Shown: positions 27,000-36,421, counted from the first letter of the stretch. The stretch: DNA of 64,000 nucleotides from Nocardioides aurantiacus (GCF_003752505.1 NZ_RKHO01000001.1:3410001-3474000), one strand, 5' to 3'. The notes: generated by a model from the letters alone, not told the origin. A program made the numbers and translations.

Positions 27000-27956
27000 C
27001 TAGGCGCCGGGGGCCGCCCGGCGCTGCGCCACGGCGTACAGCGCGACGCTGGCCGCGACGCCCGCGTTGAGCGACTCCAGGGAGCTGGCCATCGGGATCG
27101 AGACCAGCTGGTCGCAGGTCTCCGCGACCAGGCGCGAGAGGCCCTTGCCCTCGGAGCCGACCACGATCACGAGCGGGCCGTCGACCTCGAGGTCGGGCAG
27201 CGCGACGTCGCCGTCGGCGGCCAGGCCCACGACCGTGCAGCCGGCGTCCTGGTAGGCCTTGAGCTGCCGGGTCAGGTTGACGACCTGCGCGACCGGCACG
27301 CGGGCCGCGGCACCGGCCGAGGTCTTCCAGGCGCTGGCGGTCATGCCGGCGGCACGCCGCTCGGGCACGACCACGCCGTGGGCGCCGAAGCCCGCCGCCG
27401 AGCGCACCACGGCGCCCAGGTTGCGGGGGTCGGTCACCGAGTCCAGCGCCACGATCAGCGCGGGCTCGCGGTTGGCGGCGGCCTGGTCGAGCAGGTCCAT
27501 CGGGTCGGCGTACTCGTAGGGCGGCACGCGGGCGGCGAGGCCCTGGTGGACCGCGCCGTGGGTCATCCGGTCGAGCTCGACGCGGGGCACCTCGAGCAGC
27601 GAGAGGCCCTTCTCGGCCGCCTCGCCGAAGACCTCGCGGAGCCGGCCGTCGCGCTCGGCGCCCTCGGCGACGTAGATCGCGGTGACCGGCAGGCCGGCCC
27701 GCAGCGCCTCGACGACCGAGTTGCGACCGGCGATCCACTCCTGGTCCGACCCGGGCTTGGACTTGCGCGGGCGCCCGGCGATCGACTTCTCCGCGCGCTT
27801 CGCCTGCTTGTGGGCCTTGTGGTAGGGCCGGTCCTCCGCCTTCGGGGTCGGACCCTTGCCCTCCAGGCCCCGCCGGACGCGGCCGCCCGACCCCGCGGTC
27901 GGGTTGCCCTTGCCGGTCTTCTTGATCGCGCCTCGACGCGACGAGTTGCCAGCCAT
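27000..27956 (-). CDS. rlmB: 23S rRNA 2'-O-methyltransferase RlmB/TrmH type
   Basis: A 318-residue SPOUT methyltransferase. A basic N-terminal extension of about 65 residues (Lys/Arg/Gly-rich) may bind RNA. A substrate-binding domain follows, starting WIAGRNSVVEALRAG. The C-terminal knot domain has the three family motifs: LDSVTDPRNLGAVVRSA, IVVGSEGKGLSRLV and PMASSLESLNAGVAASVAL. E. coli RlmB modifies G2251 of 23S rRNA. The exact site of this actinobacterial homologue is inferred. The ATG overlaps the cysS stop by one base, the same cysS-methyltransferase pairing as M. tuberculosis Rv3580c-Rv3579c. Confidence 0.92.
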   Translation of the reverse strand: MAGNSSRRGAIKKTGKGNPTAGSGGRVRRGLEGKGPTPKAEDRPYHKAHKQAKRAEKSIAGRPRKSKPGSDQEWIAGRNSVVEALRAGLPVTAIYVAEGAERDGRLREVFGEAAEKGLSLLEVPRVELDRMTHGAVHQGLAARVPPYEYADPMDLLDQAAANREPALIVALDSVTDPRNLGAVVRSAAGFGAHGVVVPERRAAGMTASAWKTSAGAAARVPVAQVVNLTRQLKAYQDAGCTVVGLAADGDVALPDLEVDGPLVIVVGSEGKGLSRLVAETCDQLVSIPMASSLESLNAGVAASVALYAVAQRRAAPGA

Positions 27957-29344
27957 CAGCCCACGCTCCAACGCGGGCCCTGTGCCGTGTCCTCGATCTC
28001 GACGCCCGCCGCCTTGATCTGGTCGCGGATGGCGTCCGCCGCCGCGAAGTCCTTGTCGGCCCGGGCGCGCGCCCGCTGGTCGAGCAGCCCGCGCACGAGG
28101 GCGTCGACCACGTCGCGCAGCCCCTCGTCGCCGGAGCCGGTGGCCCAGTGGGGGTCGCGCGGGGAGAGGCCGAGCACGTCGAGCATGGCCAGCACCCGGC
28201 CGGCCGCCTCGCGGGCGCCGGTGGTGTCGCCCGCGTCGTGCAGCCGGTTGCCCTCGCGGACCGCGTCGTGCAGCACCGCGACCGCCGCGGAGGTGCCGAG
28301 GTCGTCGTCCATCGCCTCGACGAACGCCGCCGGCAGCTCCCCGGGCTCGGCGTCGACGCGGTCCAGGAAGCCCTCGACCCGGCGGAACGCCGAGGCGGCC
28401 TCCTCCAGCGCCTCGAAGCTGAACTCGACGGTGGAGCGGTAGTGCGCCGCGACCATGTAGTAGCGCAGCTCGATGCCGCGCACCCGCTCCAGCACCGCCG
28501 GCACGAGCAGCGAGTTGCCGAGCGACTTGCTCATCTTCTCGCCGCTGGTGGTGATCCAGGCGTTGTGCATCCAGTACGACGCGAACTCGTGACCGGCCGC
28601 CCGCGACTGGGCCTGCTCGTTCTCGTGGTGGGGGAAGCGCAGGTCGACGCCGCCGCCGTGGATGTCGAAGGCCTCGCCGAGGTACTTGCCGGCCATCGCC
28701 GAGCACTCGACGTGCCAGCCCGGTCGACCGCGGCCCCAGGGGCTGGGCCACGACGCGGTCAGCGGCTCGGACTCCTTGCGGCCCTTCCAGAGCGCGAAGT
28801 CGCGCGGGTCGCGCTTGCCGCGGGGGTCGGCGTCGCCGGCGGCCTCCATGTCCTCGACCGACTGGCGGGTCAGCTCGCCGTACGACGGCCACGACCGCAC
28901 GTCGAAGTAGACGTCGCCCGACCCGTCCTCGGCGGCGTAGGCGTGCCCCCGGTCGATCAGCAGCGCGATCAGCTCGAGCATCTCCGGGACGTGGCCGGTG
29001 GCCGCGGGCTCGTAGGTCGGGGGCAGCACGTGCAGCGCGTCGTAGGCGCGGTCGAGCTCGCGCTTCATGTCGAAGGCGAGGTTGTACCAGGGCCGGTCCT
29101 GCTCGGCGGCCTTGGTGAGGATCTTGTCGTCGATGTCGGTGATGTTGCGGATGAAGGTGACCGCGAGGCCGCGGTGGGCCAGCCAGCGGCGGAGCACGTC
29201 GAAGTTGACCGCCGAGCGGACGTGGCCGACGTGGGGCTCGGACTGCACCGTCAGGCCGCAGACGTAGACGCCGACGCGCCCCTCGACGAGGGGGACGAAG
29301 TCGCGGACCGCCCGGGAGGCGGTGTCGTAGAGCCGGAGTGCCAC
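27956..29344 (-). CDS. cysS: Cysteinyl-tRNA synthetase
   Basis: A 462-residue class I aminoacyl-tRNA synthetase. The HIGH-type motif [14 protein letters not shown], the KMSKS loop ([15 protein letters not shown]) and the zinc-site residues ([31 protein letters not shown]) are intact. The C-terminal DALR-like anticodon domain is complete. The mycothiol ligase MshC is a close paralogue, but the length and the full C-terminal domain favour CysS, as does linkage to rlmB. On the minus strand TAGGAT ends six bases before the GTG, so the mRNA should be leaderless. Confidence 0.93.
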   Translation of the reverse strand: MALRLYDTASRAVRDFVPLVEGRVGVYVCGLTVQSEPHVGHVRSAVNFDVLRRWLAHRGLAVTFIRNITDIDDKILTKAAEQDRPWYNLAFDMKRELDRAYDALHVLPPTYEPAATGHVPEMLELIALLIDRGHAYAAEDGSGDVYFDVRSWPSYGELTRQSVEDMEAAGDADPRGKRDPRDFALWKGRKESEPLTASWPSPWGRGRPGWHVECSAMAGKYLGEAFDIHGGGVDLRFPHHENEQAQSRAAGHEFASYWMHNAWITTSGEKMSKSLGNSLLVPAVLERVRGIELRYYMVAAHYRSTVEFSFEALEEAASAFRRVEGFLDRVDAEPGELPAAFVEAMDDDLGTSAAVAVLHDAVREGNRLHDAGDTTGAREAAGRVLAMLDVLGLSPRDPHWATGSGDEGLRDVVDALVRGLLDQRARARADKDFAAADAIRDQIKAAGVEIEDTAQGPRWSVG

Positions 29345-29470
29345 CCGCTGATCCTAGTGGCCGCGGGGGCCTCGCCCGGACACGACCCGAAGGCCCGCTC
29401 CACTACCACCTGGGACGACGGATGTGGCGAAACGACACTCGAGTGACCGAAGAGAACTAGGCTGCCGCGC

Positions 29471-30802
29471 ATGTCGTCTCGGATCCGCCCCCGCTCGCAC
29501 CCCGCATCGACCCTGCTGGGCCGATTCTCGGGGCGGCTCCCGGGCCGGTTCCCGGTGCGGGTCCGCGCCCTGGGGGCGGGCTTCGTCGCGCTCGCCCTGG
29601 TCGGCGTCGCGCTGACCGAGGGTGGCACCGCGTCCGCCCCCGAGCTCGCGCAGGCACGCCTGGCGGCCGGGGCGGCGCAGCACACCTTCCGCCAGGTCAC
29701 CACCGACGCCGGCTTCCGGACCGGCACGAGCGAGGGGGTGCGCATCGGCGGCGGCGCGGTCACCCTGGCCACACCGATCGGGCGCACGACGTACACCGGG
29801 AAGAGCTGGGAGCTCGGCCGCTGGACCTCCGCCTGGTCCCGGCCCGCGCACTCCTTCGACGAGCTGGTCCCGTCCTGGGACACCACCACGCCCCCGAACA
29901 CGCACGTGCAGGTCAAGGCCCGGGTGGTCTCCACCTCCGGGCGCACCAGCACCTGGAAGGTGCTCGGCCACTACTCCACCCGTGACGCCGCCTTCCGCCG
30001 CACCAGCGCCGGCACCCAGTCCGACGCCGTCGCGAGCGTCGCGACCGACACCGTCCGGGCCGCCCCCGGCGTACGCCTGCAGCGCTACCAGCTGCGCGTC
30101 CTCGTGCTCCGGCTCGTGGGCCACCAGGCCGCGCCCAGCGTCCGCTCGCTGCAGGCCGTGGCCAGCAGCAGCGGCGCGCTCCAGCCGGTCAGCCGGCCGC
30201 TGCTCCGCGCCCGCTCGCTGGCGGTGCCGCGCTACTCGCAGATGGTCCACCGCGGGGAGTACCCCCAGTACGGCGGCGGCGGGCAGGCCTGGTGCTCCCC
30301 CACCTCGCTGTCGATGATCCTGGGCTACTACGGCGCGCTGCCGCCGGCGCAGACCTACGCCTGGGTCTCGAGCTCCTACCGCGACCGGTTCGTCGACCAC
30401 GTCGCCCGCGCCGTCTACGACTACGGCTACCGCGGGGCCGGCAACTGGGCCTTCACCACGGCGTACGCCGCCCAGCGCACCGGCGGCGCCTTCGTGACCC
30501 GGCTGTCCTCGCTGCGCGACGCCGAGCGCTTCATCGCCTCCGGCGTCCCGCTCGCCGCCTCGGTCTCCTTCTCCCGCGGCCAGCTCACCGGCGCGCCGAT
30601 CAGCTCGACCAACGGCCACCTCGTCGTCATCACCGGCTTCACCGCGAACGGCGACGTGGTGGTCAACGACCCGGCCGCCGCCAGCAACGCGACCGTCCGC
30701 CGGGTCTACGACCGCGCGCAGTTCGAGCGGGTCTGGCAGCGCGGCTCCCGCGGCACCGTCTACGTCGTCCACGACGCCGCCCACCCCCTCCCCGCCTGGT
30801 AG
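29471..30802 (+). CDS. Secreted C39-like cysteine peptidase family protein
   Basis: A 443-residue exported protein. A long basic N-region precedes one hydrophobic helix (about residues 36-50). Residues 70-245 form a beta-rich domain of unknown function. The C-terminal C39_2-type papain-fold domain has Cys in GGGQAWCSPTSLSMILGYY, His in TNGHLVVITGF and Asp in VVVNDPAA, so the catalytic residues are all present. Such proteins may be peptidases or amidases in the envelope. No ABC exporter or bacteriocin gene is adjacent, arguing against leader processing. TAGGCT (29458-29463) ends seven bases before the ATG. Confidence 0.85.
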   Translation: MSSRIRPRSHPASTLLGRFSGRLPGRFPVRVRALGAGFVALALVGVALTEGGTASAPELAQARLAAGAAQHTFRQVTTDAGFRTGTSEGVRIGGGAVTLATPIGRTTYTGKSWELGRWTSAWSRPAHSFDELVPSWDTTTPPNTHVQVKARVVSTSGRTSTWKVLGHYSTRDAAFRRTSAGTQSDAVASVATDTVRAAPGVRLQRYQLRVLVLRLVGHQAAPSVRSLQAVASSSGALQPVSRPLLRARSLAVPRYSQMVHRGEYPQYGGGGQAWCSPTSLSMILGYYGALPPAQTYAWVSSSYRDRFVDHVARAVYDYGYRGAGNWAFTTAYAAQRTGGAFVTRLSSLRDAERFIASGVPLAASVSFSRGQLTGAPISSTNGHLVVITGFTANGDVVVNDPAAASNATVRRVYDRAQFERVWQRGSRGTVYVVHDAAHPLPAW

Positions 30803-30860
30803 GCGCGACGCCGTCCCGGTGCGCCGGCACGACGCCGCCCACCCGGACCCCCAGCAGGTC

Positions 30861-32423
30861 CTACCGCGCGGTGAAGGTGTGGCCGTCCCAGCCGGTGGCG
30901 CCGTCGGGCACGACGTCGGCGCGGGCGGCGGTCTGGGTGTAGCCCGACCGGTCCGTGGCGCGTACGACGAGCTGGTGCTCGCCCGGCTCCACCTCGACCC
31001 GCAGCCGCCACTGCACCCAGGTGTCGTCGTTCGACGAGCCGCCGAGGTCGGCCTCGCGCCAGGGACCGCCGTCGAGCTGCACCTGCACCCGCTCGATGCC
31101 GGTGTGCTGGGCCCAGGCGACGCCGCCGAGGACCACGTCGCCCGCCGGGACGTCGGCGCCGTCCTCGGGCACGTCGACGCGGGACATCGTCTTGACCGGG
31201 CCGCGCTCGCCCCAGCCGCGCTCGGTCCAGAAGGCGGTGACGTCGTCGAACCGGGTGACCTCGAGGTCGACCAGCCACTTGGTGGCCGAGACGTAGCCGT
31301 AGAGCCCGGGCACGACCATCCGCACCGGGAAGCCGTGGTCGACCGGCAGCGGCCGGCCGTTCATCGCCACCGCCAGCAGGGCGTTGCGGTCGTCGGTCAG
31401 CGCCTCCAGCGGCGTGCTGCAGGTCCAGCCGTCCTGCGAGGTCTGCAGCACCGCGTCGGCGCCGTCGCGCACGCCCGCCGCGGCCAGGACCTCCCGGACC
31501 GGGACGCCGGACCAGAAGGCGTTGCCGACGAGGTCGCCGCCGACGGGGTTGGAGACGCAGCACAGCGTCACCCACGCCTCCGTCAGCCGCCGGTCGACGA
31601 GGTCCTGGTAGGTCAGCCGCACCTCGCGGTCGACCATCCCGTGGATCCGCAGCGCCCAGTCCTCGGGCCGGATCGCCGGCGAGGCGAGGGCGGTGTGGAT
31701 GAGGTAGAACTCCTCGTCCGGCGTACGCCACGGCGCGACGCCGTCGACCCGCAGGTCGGCGGACGGCGGCACCTCGCCGGGGGTGACCGGCAGCCGCAGC
31801 AGCCGGCGCGACTGCTCGACGCTGCGCCGGGCCCCGCCCGCGACGCGGCCGGCCACCGTCAGCACGGCGGTGACGCCGAGCACCAGCCCGGCGCGCGTGA
31901 GGAAGCGTCGTCGCCCCTCGTGGTCGCTGCCGGGGCGGTCGTCGAGGACCGGACCGGTGAGCAGGCGCAGCGTGACCACCCACGTCATCACGCCGACCAC
32001 GAGGGCCAGGGCGGCGGCGGTGCCCGGGGTGGGCTGGCTCATCACGGCGGCCAGGCCGATCGCCGCGAGGGCGAGGAAGACGAGGTCGGGCACGAGCGGG
32101 GCGCGACGCACCCAGCTGGCGGCGTAGGCGCACACGCCCAGGAGCAGCACCACCGTGCCGCCGAGCAGCAGCGGCTTGTCGAGCGCGCCGACCAGCCCGA
32201 TCAGGGCCTCGGCGAGCGCACCCGGGGTGGCGTCGCGCACCACCGCGGCCACGGCGGCGACCGGCGAGGTGTCGGCCCGCAGGGCCCAGGCGGTGGCCTC
32301 GGAGAGCCCGACGGCGCAGGCGCCCGCGATGGCGCCGGCCGCGGCCAGCCAGGCCCGGGAGACCGGCGCCTGCGGTGCGTCGACCGCGGGGGTCGTGCCC
32401 GTCCTGTCCGTCGTCGTGCTCAC
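30861..32423 (-). CDS. Membrane-bound molybdopterin oxidoreductase (sulfite-oxidase family)
   Basis: A 520-residue protein. The first about 200 residues contain five hydrophobic helices, and the rest is an oxidoreductase molybdopterin-binding domain plus a C-terminal Ig-like Mo-co dimerisation domain. The molybdenum-ligand cysteine region reads VTLCCVSNPVGGDLVGNAFW, and the pocket segment GFPVRMVVPGLYGYVSATKW matches the family. The oxidoreductase domain probably faces the outside, fed by Mo-cofactor delivered through the membrane. Substrate could be sulfite or an oxidised methionine (YedY-like), which sequence alone does not settle. It is divergent from ispF; the GTG start is my choice and no strong ribosome-binding site is visible. 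Confidence 0.85.
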   Translation of the reverse strand: MSTTTDRTGTTPAVDAPQAPVSRAWLAAAGAIAGACAVGLSEATAWALRADTSPVAAVAAVVRDATPGALAEALIGLVGALDKPLLLGGTVVLLLGVCAYAASWVRRAPLVPDLVFLALAAIGLAAVMSQPTPGTAAALALVVGVMTWVVTLRLLTGPVLDDRPGSDHEGRRRFLTRAGLVLGVTAVLTVAGRVAGGARRSVEQSRRLLRLPVTPGEVPPSADLRVDGVAPWRTPDEEFYLIHTALASPAIRPEDWALRIHGMVDREVRLTYQDLVDRRLTEAWVTLCCVSNPVGGDLVGNAFWSGVPVREVLAAAGVRDGADAVLQTSQDGWTCSTPLEALTDDRNALLAVAMNGRPLPVDHGFPVRMVVPGLYGYVSATKWLVDLEVTRFDDVTAFWTERGWGERGPVKTMSRVDVPEDGADVPAGDVVLGGVAWAQHTGIERVQVQLDGGPWREADLGGSSNDDTWVQWRLRVEVEPGEHQLVVRATDRSGYTQTAARADVVPDGATGWDGHTFTAR

Positions 32424-32487
32424 CCCGCCATGGTCGCACCTCGGCGGGCAGGCGTCGCCCGGCCGCCGACGTCGGCACAATGAGCGC

Positions 32488-32976
32488 GTGACCCACTCCT
32501 CAGGCCTGCGCACCGGTCTCGGCACCGACGTCCACCGGCTCGTCGCCGGTCGTCCCATGCACCTCGCCGGGCTGCACTGGCCCGAGGAGGAGGTCGGGCC
32601 GGAGGGCCACTCCGACGGCGACGTCGTGCTGCACGCGATCTGCGACGCGCTGTTCTCGGCCTCCGGGCTGGGCGACCTCGGCAGCAACTTCGGCACCTCC
32701 GAGCCCCGCTGGTCCGGCGCCCCCGGCGACGACCTGCTCGCCGAGGCGCTGCGCCGCGTCCGCGGGGCCGGCTGGGAGGTCGTCAACGTCGCCTGCCAGT
32801 TCGTGGGCAACCGGCCCCGCTTCTCCACCCGCCGGGCCGAGGCCGAGCAGGGCCTGCGCGAGCGCCACGGCCTCGACGTCTCCCTGACCGCCACCACCAC
32901 CGACGGCCTCGGCCTCACCGGCCGCGGCGAGGGCCTCGCCGCGTTCGCCACCGCCCTGCTGGTCCGCTCCCCCTGA
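32488..32976 (+). CDS. ispF: 2-C-methyl-D-erythritol 2,4-cyclodiphosphate synthase
   Basis: A 162-residue enzyme of the MEP isoprenoid pathway that cyclises CDP-methylerythritol phosphate. The zinc site is visible in GTDVHRLV (Asp and His) and a second histidine in EGHSDGDVVLHAI. The DLGSNF loop and the C-terminal TTTDGLGLTGRGEGLAAFA complete the family pattern. Length is standard. CACAAT (32476-32481) ends six bases before the GTG. ispD lies downstream in the same direction, with a yqgE-type gene and a hydrolase in between, whereas in many actinobacteria ispD and ispF are adjacent. Confidence 0.95.
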   Translation: MTHSSGLRTGLGTDVHRLVAGRPMHLAGLHWPEEEVGPEGHSDGDVVLHAICDALFSASGLGDLGSNFGTSEPRWSGAPGDDLLAEALRRVRGAGWEVVNVACQFVGNRPRFSTRRAEAEQGLRERHGLDVSLTATTTDGLGLTGRGEGLAAFATALLVRSP

Positions 32977-33007
32977 CCCCGGTCGGCCGCAGGTGCAACG
33001 ATGGACC

Positions 33008-33559
33008 ATGCAGCCCGCCCGCGGATCCCTCCTGATCTCCTCGGCGACCCTGCAGGACCCCAGCTTCGCCCGGTCGCTGGTCCTGGTCGTCGACTCCGAC
33101 GACGACGGCTCGCTGGGCGTGATCCTCAACCGCCCCTCGGCCACCCCCGTGGGCGAGGTGCTGAGCGCGTGGTCCGACGTCACCACCGCCCCGCAGGTGC
33201 TGTTCTCCGGCGGCCCCGTGGAGGGCAACGCGGCGCTGGCGCTCGCGCGGCTCTCGGGCCCGCGCCGACCCGACGCCTGGCAGCCGCTCACCCCCACGAT
33301 CGGGGTGGTCGACCTCGACCGGCCCGCGGAGGACTACGTCGGCCTCGTCTCGGCGGTGCGGGTGTACGCCGGGTACGCCGGCTGGGGCGCCGGGCAGCTC
33401 GACCGCGAGATCGAGGAGGGCAGCTGGCACCTGGCCCCCGCCGAGGAGCACGACCTGTTCAGCACCAGCCCCGACACGCTGTGGCGGCAGGTCCTGCGCC
33501 GTCAGCCCGGTGCGGTCGCCATGCTGGCCACGATGCCCGAGGACGCCAGCCTCAACTAG
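33008..33559 (+). CDS. YqgE/AlgH family protein (UPF0301)
   Basis: A 183-residue protein of the widespread YqgE/AlgH family, whose biochemical function is unknown. The start RGSLLISSATLQDPSFARS and the motifs GVILNRPS, FSGGPVEGN and the VRVYAGYAGWGAGQLD signature are all present. The ATG at 33008 aligns with the family start; a GTG at 32993 would only add five residues. It is 31 bases downstream of ispF and could be read from the same transcript. Confidence 0.88.
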   Translation: MQPARGSLLISSATLQDPSFARSLVLVVDSDDDGSLGVILNRPSATPVGEVLSAWSDVTTAPQVLFSGGPVEGNAALALARLSGPRRPDAWQPLTPTIGVVDLDRPAEDYVGLVSAVRVYAGYAGWGAGQLDREIEEGSWHLAPAEEHDLFSTSPDTLWRQVLRRQPGAVAMLATMPEDASLN

Positions 33560-33595
33560 GGGCCCCGAGGACCGGAGAGGACACCCGAGACGATC

Positions 33596-34528
33596 ATGCG
33601 CACCCGCGACAGCCTGTGGCTCGACGTCACGACGTACGGCCCCGACGACGCCCCCGTCACCGTCTTCCTCGCCCACTGCTGGACGCTGGACCAGCAGGAC
33701 TGGCAGTACCAGGTGCGTGACCTGCTCGCCGAGCACGGCCACGGCATCCGGATCGTCACCTGGGACCACCGCGGCCACGGCGGCTCCTCCGACGTGACCC
33801 GCGCGGGCGCCCGGATCGAGCTGCTGGCCCGCGACTGGGGCGACCTCGTGGACCACCTCGCCCCCACCGGCCCGCTCGTCCTGGCCGGTCACTCCATCGG
33901 CGGGATGGCGATGCTCGAGCTGGCCGAGCAGCGGCCCGACCTGTTCGAGCGCGTCGTCGGGGTGGCGCTGGTGGCCACCTCCTCGGGCGACCTCGACACC
34001 GTCACCCTCGGGCTGCCCGACGTCGGTCCGCTGGTCCGCTCGCAGATCCCTCGCATGCTCGCGCTGCGCTCGATGACGCTGTCGCGCCGTGCCCGCCGCC
34101 GGGCGCCGATCACCGAGCGGCTGGTGATGCGGACCCTGCTGTTCGGCACCCCGGTCCGCCTCGGCGACGTCGCGCTCGCGGTCGAGGGACTGATCAGCTG
34201 CCCCGGCGCGACCGTGGTCGGCTACTACGAGGACTGCCTGCGCCACGACCGCGCCACCGCGCTGCAGCGGTTCGCCGGCATCCCCACCCACGTCCTGGTC
34301 GGCAGCCGCGACGTCCTCACGCCGCCCGCCCACGCCCGGGTGCTGGCCGAGGGCATCCCCGGCGCCACGCTCACCGTCGCCCCCGGTGCGGGCCACATGC
34401 TGCCGCTGGAGCGCGACGCGCTGGTCTCCGCGACCCTGGTCGGCCTGCTCCGTCCGTACGCCGGTCGCGCGCTGCCCGACGACGCCGCAGCCGCCGCCGC
34501 TGCCCCGAGCCGCGGCGTCGCCTCGTGA
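33596..34528 (+). CDS. Alpha/beta-fold hydrolase
   Basis: A 310-residue hydrolase. The nucleophile elbow is [14 protein letters not shown], the strand before it has [11 protein letters not shown], and the acid and histidine lie in GSRDVLTPP and [10 protein letters not shown]. No signal peptide or transmembrane segment is seen, and the C-terminus is Ala-rich. A GGAGAGGA ribosome-binding site lies about 17 bases before the ATG. Its stop overlaps the ispD GTG by four bases, so ispD translation is coupled to it. That does not by itself imply a role in isoprenoid synthesis. Confidence 0.85.
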   Translation: MRTRDSLWLDVTTYGPDDAPVTVFLAHCWTLDQQDWQYQVRDLLAEHGHGIRIVTWDHRGHGGSSDVTRAGARIELLARDWGDLVDHLAPTGPLVLAGHSIGGMAMLELAEQRPDLFERVVGVALVATSSGDLDTVTLGLPDVGPLVRSQIPRMLALRSMTLSRRARRRAPITERLVMRTLLFGTPVRLGDVALAVEGLISCPGATVVGYYEDCLRHDRATALQRFAGIPTHVLVGSRDVLTPPAHARVLAEGIPGATLTVAPGAGHMLPLERDALVSATLVGLLRPYAGRALPDDAAAAAAAPSRGVAS

Positions 34529-35232
34529 CCGCCCCCCGCACCGCCGCCCGCACGGCCGTCGTGCTGCTCGCCGCCGGGTCGGGCACGCGCGTGGGCGCCG
34601 ACCGCAACAAGGTGCTGCTCGACCTCGTCGGCCTGCCGGTCCTGGTGTGGTCGGTGCGCACCGTGCTGGCCGTGGAGGGCGTCCACCGGGTGGTGCTCGT
34701 CGTCCGCCCCGAGGACACCGAGGCCGTCCGCGACGCGGTCGCGCCCCACCTCGGCCCGCACGACCTCTGGGTCGTCGACGGCGGCGCCGCGCGCCACGAC
34801 TCGGAGTGGCGGGCGCTGCAGGTGCTGGCCCCCGACATCGAGGCCGGCGAGCTCGACGTCGTCGCCATCCACGACGCCGCCCGGCCGCTCGCCACCCCCG
34901 CGCTGTGGCACGCCGTCGTCGACGCCGCGGTCGAGCACGGCGGCGCCCTGCCCGTGACCCGGGTGCCGGCGCTGCTCGGTCGCGACGGACGCCCGGCCCC
35001 CGACGTGGTGGCCGTGCAGACGCCGCAGGCGTTCCGGGCCCCCGACCTGCTCGCCGCCCACCGGCAGGCGCAGGCCGAGGGCTTCGTCGGCACCGACACG
35101 GCCGCCTGCCTCGAGCGCTACACCGACCTCGCCGTCGTCGGCGTGCCGAGCGACACCGCCAACCTCAAGGTCACCTGGCCCGAGGACCTCGCGCTGGCCG
35201 CCGAGCTGGTCGCCGCCGGGCGCGGCGGCTGA
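34525..35232 (+). CDS. ispD: 2-C-methyl-D-erythritol 4-phosphate cytidylyltransferase
   Basis: A 235-residue MEP-pathway enzyme that couples CTP to methylerythritol phosphate. The CTP-binding loop [16 protein letters not shown] (Arg22, Lys29), the catalytic HDAARP (116-121), VQTPQAF and the [13 protein letters not shown] segment (Lys215) are present. However, the arm between the last two regions (residues about 142-162) lacks the DT(I/V)K and VDR motifs that E. coli IspD has (Thr140, Arg157). The neighbouring minus-strand gene at 35239 has exactly those motifs. It overlaps the upstream hydrolase and is convergent with that paralogue, with 6 bases between stops. Confidence 0.92.
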   Translation: MTAPRTAARTAVVLLAAGSGTRVGADRNKVLLDLVGLPVLVWSVRTVLAVEGVHRVVLVVRPEDTEAVRDAVAPHLGPHDLWVVDGGAARHDSEWRALQVLAPDIEAGELDVVAIHDAARPLATPALWHAVVDAAVEHGGALPVTRVPALLGRDGRPAPDVVAVQTPQAFRAPDLLAAHRQAQAEGFVGTDTAACLERYTDLAVVGVPSDTANLKVTWPEDLALAAELVAAGRGG

Positions 35233-35238
35233 GCCGGA

Positions 35239-35829
35239 CTACGCGCCGCGGGTGGCGCTGAGCGCGGCGAGCACCTCGAGGTCGGCCTCGTCGGTGACGC
35301 GGCGGGCCAGGGCCGGCGCCTCGAGGTGGCGCACCGGGAAGCGTCGGGAGAGCCCGGCGACGAGGCCGGCCAGGTCGTCGGTGCCGAGGTCGTCCAGCGC
35401 GGCCAGCACGGCCGCCGGGAGCACCACGGGCGAGGCGAGGGCGACGAGCCCGTCGCGGTCGACGGTGGCGCCGAGCCGCAGCGGGCCGTCGGGCGGCGCG
35501 TCGTACTGCTTGACGGTGTCGGTGACCGGACGTACGCCGACCACGACCGCGCCGGTCGAGCGGGACAGCGCGATCGCCTCGAGGAGGAACTCGACCGGGG
35601 TGAGCGGGCACAGCGGGTCGTGGACGACCAGGTCGAGGCCCTGCTCGCGGACCTGCGCGAACGGCACGGCCAGGTCGTAGAGCGTCGCCCCGGCGGTGGT
35701 GAGGGCCCAGGACGCGGCGGCCAGCAGGGACTCGCCGTGCACGAGGGCGAACGGCAGCGAGCCGCGGCCCTCGACGGGGACCAGGCCCAGCGGCGGGTCC
35801 ACCTCGTCGTCGTACGGCCAGTCGGTCAT
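35239..35829 (-). CDS. Degenerate IspD-like protein
   Basis: A 196-residue protein of the IspD fold. VVHDPLCPLTP (69-79) corresponds to the family's HDAARP region, RPVTDTVKQYD (100-110) to PVRDTMKRA of E. coli IspD, ATVDRDGLVAL (121-131) to HTVDRNGLWHAL, and RRVTDEADLEVL to KVTRPEDLAL. The N-terminal CTP loop is eroded (VPVEGRGSLPF), so it is unlikely to bind CTP alone. It follows carD in the same direction, the position ispD has in mycobacteria, and is convergent with the canonical ispD. TAGGCT on the minus strand ends seven bases before the ATG. A strong terminator separates it from carD. Confidence 0.7.
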   Translation of the reverse strand: MTDWPYDDEVDPPLGLVPVEGRGSLPFALVHGESLLAAASWALTTAGATLYDLAVPFAQVREQGLDLVVHDPLCPLTPVEFLLEAIALSRSTGAVVVGVRPVTDTVKQYDAPPDGPLRLGATVDRDGLVALASPVVLPAAVLAALDDLGTDDLAGLVAGLSRRFPVRHLEAPALARRVTDEADLEVLAALSATRGA

Positions 35830-35847
35830 GCCCACGAGCCTAGGACG

Positions 35848-35887
35848 CGACGAGCCCCCGGGACCCGGGGGTCCTGGGGGCTCGTCG
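35848..35887 (-). terminator. carD terminator
   Basis: A 12-bp perfect stem (35848-35859 with 35876-35887) extends inward through 35861-35865 with 35870-35874. It begins 22 bases after the carD stop and insulates carD from the IspD-like gene. Confidence 0.75.
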
Positions 35888-35908
35888 TGGTGACGGGTGG
35901 GGCTGGGC

Positions 35909-36394
35909 CTAGGAGGCCAGCACCTCGTCGAGGATCGTCTCGGCCTTGTCCTCGTTGGTGTGCTCGGCGAGCGCCAGCTCGGAGACCAGGATCTGGCGGG
36001 CCTTGGCGAGCATCCGCTTCTCGCCGGCCGACAGGCCGCGGTCACGCTCGCGGCGCCACAGGTCGCGGACGACCTCGGCGACCTTCATGACGTCGCCGGA
36101 GTGGAGCTTCTCCAGGTTGGCCTTGTAGCGGCGCGACCAGTTGGTCGGCTCGTCGGGCACGACGGCCCGGAGCACCTCGAACACGCGGTCGAGACCGGCC
36201 TTGTCGACCACGTCTCGCACCCCGACCAGGTCGAGGTTGCACGCGGGGACGCGGACGACGAGGTCCTGCTGGGCCACGATGCGCAGCACGAGGTACTGCT
36301 TCTCCTCGCCCTTGATGGTGCGCATCTCGATGTTCTCGATGACGGCCGCCCCGTGGTTGGGGTAGACGACCGTTTCGCCGACAGTGAAAGTCAT
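35909..36394 (-). CDS. carD: CarD family RNA polymerase-binding regulator
   Basis: A 161-residue transcription factor that binds the RNA polymerase beta subunit and stabilises open complexes at promoters including those for rRNA. The N-terminal Tudor-like RNAP-interaction domain ([20 protein letters not shown]) and the C-terminal helical DNA-binding domain with the conserved tryptophan ([18 protein letters not shown]) are complete. Length and sequence are typical of actinobacterial CarD, an essential gene in mycobacteria. Unlike many neighbours it has a leader of about 20 bases with an AAAGGGGA ribosome-binding site. Confidence 0.97.
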   Translation of the reverse strand: MTFTVGETVVYPNHGAAVIENIEMRTIKGEEKQYLVLRIVAQQDLVVRVPACNLDLVGVRDVVDKAGLDRVFEVLRAVVPDEPTNWSRRYKANLEKLHSGDVMKVAEVVRDLWRRERDRGLSAGEKRMLAKARQILVSELALAEHTNEDKAETILDEVLAS

Positions 36395-36421
36395 ATGTTG
36401 TGTTCCCCTTTCGAGGTGACC

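Noticed and set aside
27956-29344. Mycothiol ligase MshC instead of cysS
   Set aside because: Length, the complete anticodon-binding domain and linkage to rlmB fit cysS. mshA in the window is not adjacent.
29471-30802. C39 peptidase of a bacteriocin export system
   Set aside because: The domain is C-terminal on a secreted protein and no ABC exporter or double-glycine precursor is encoded nearby.
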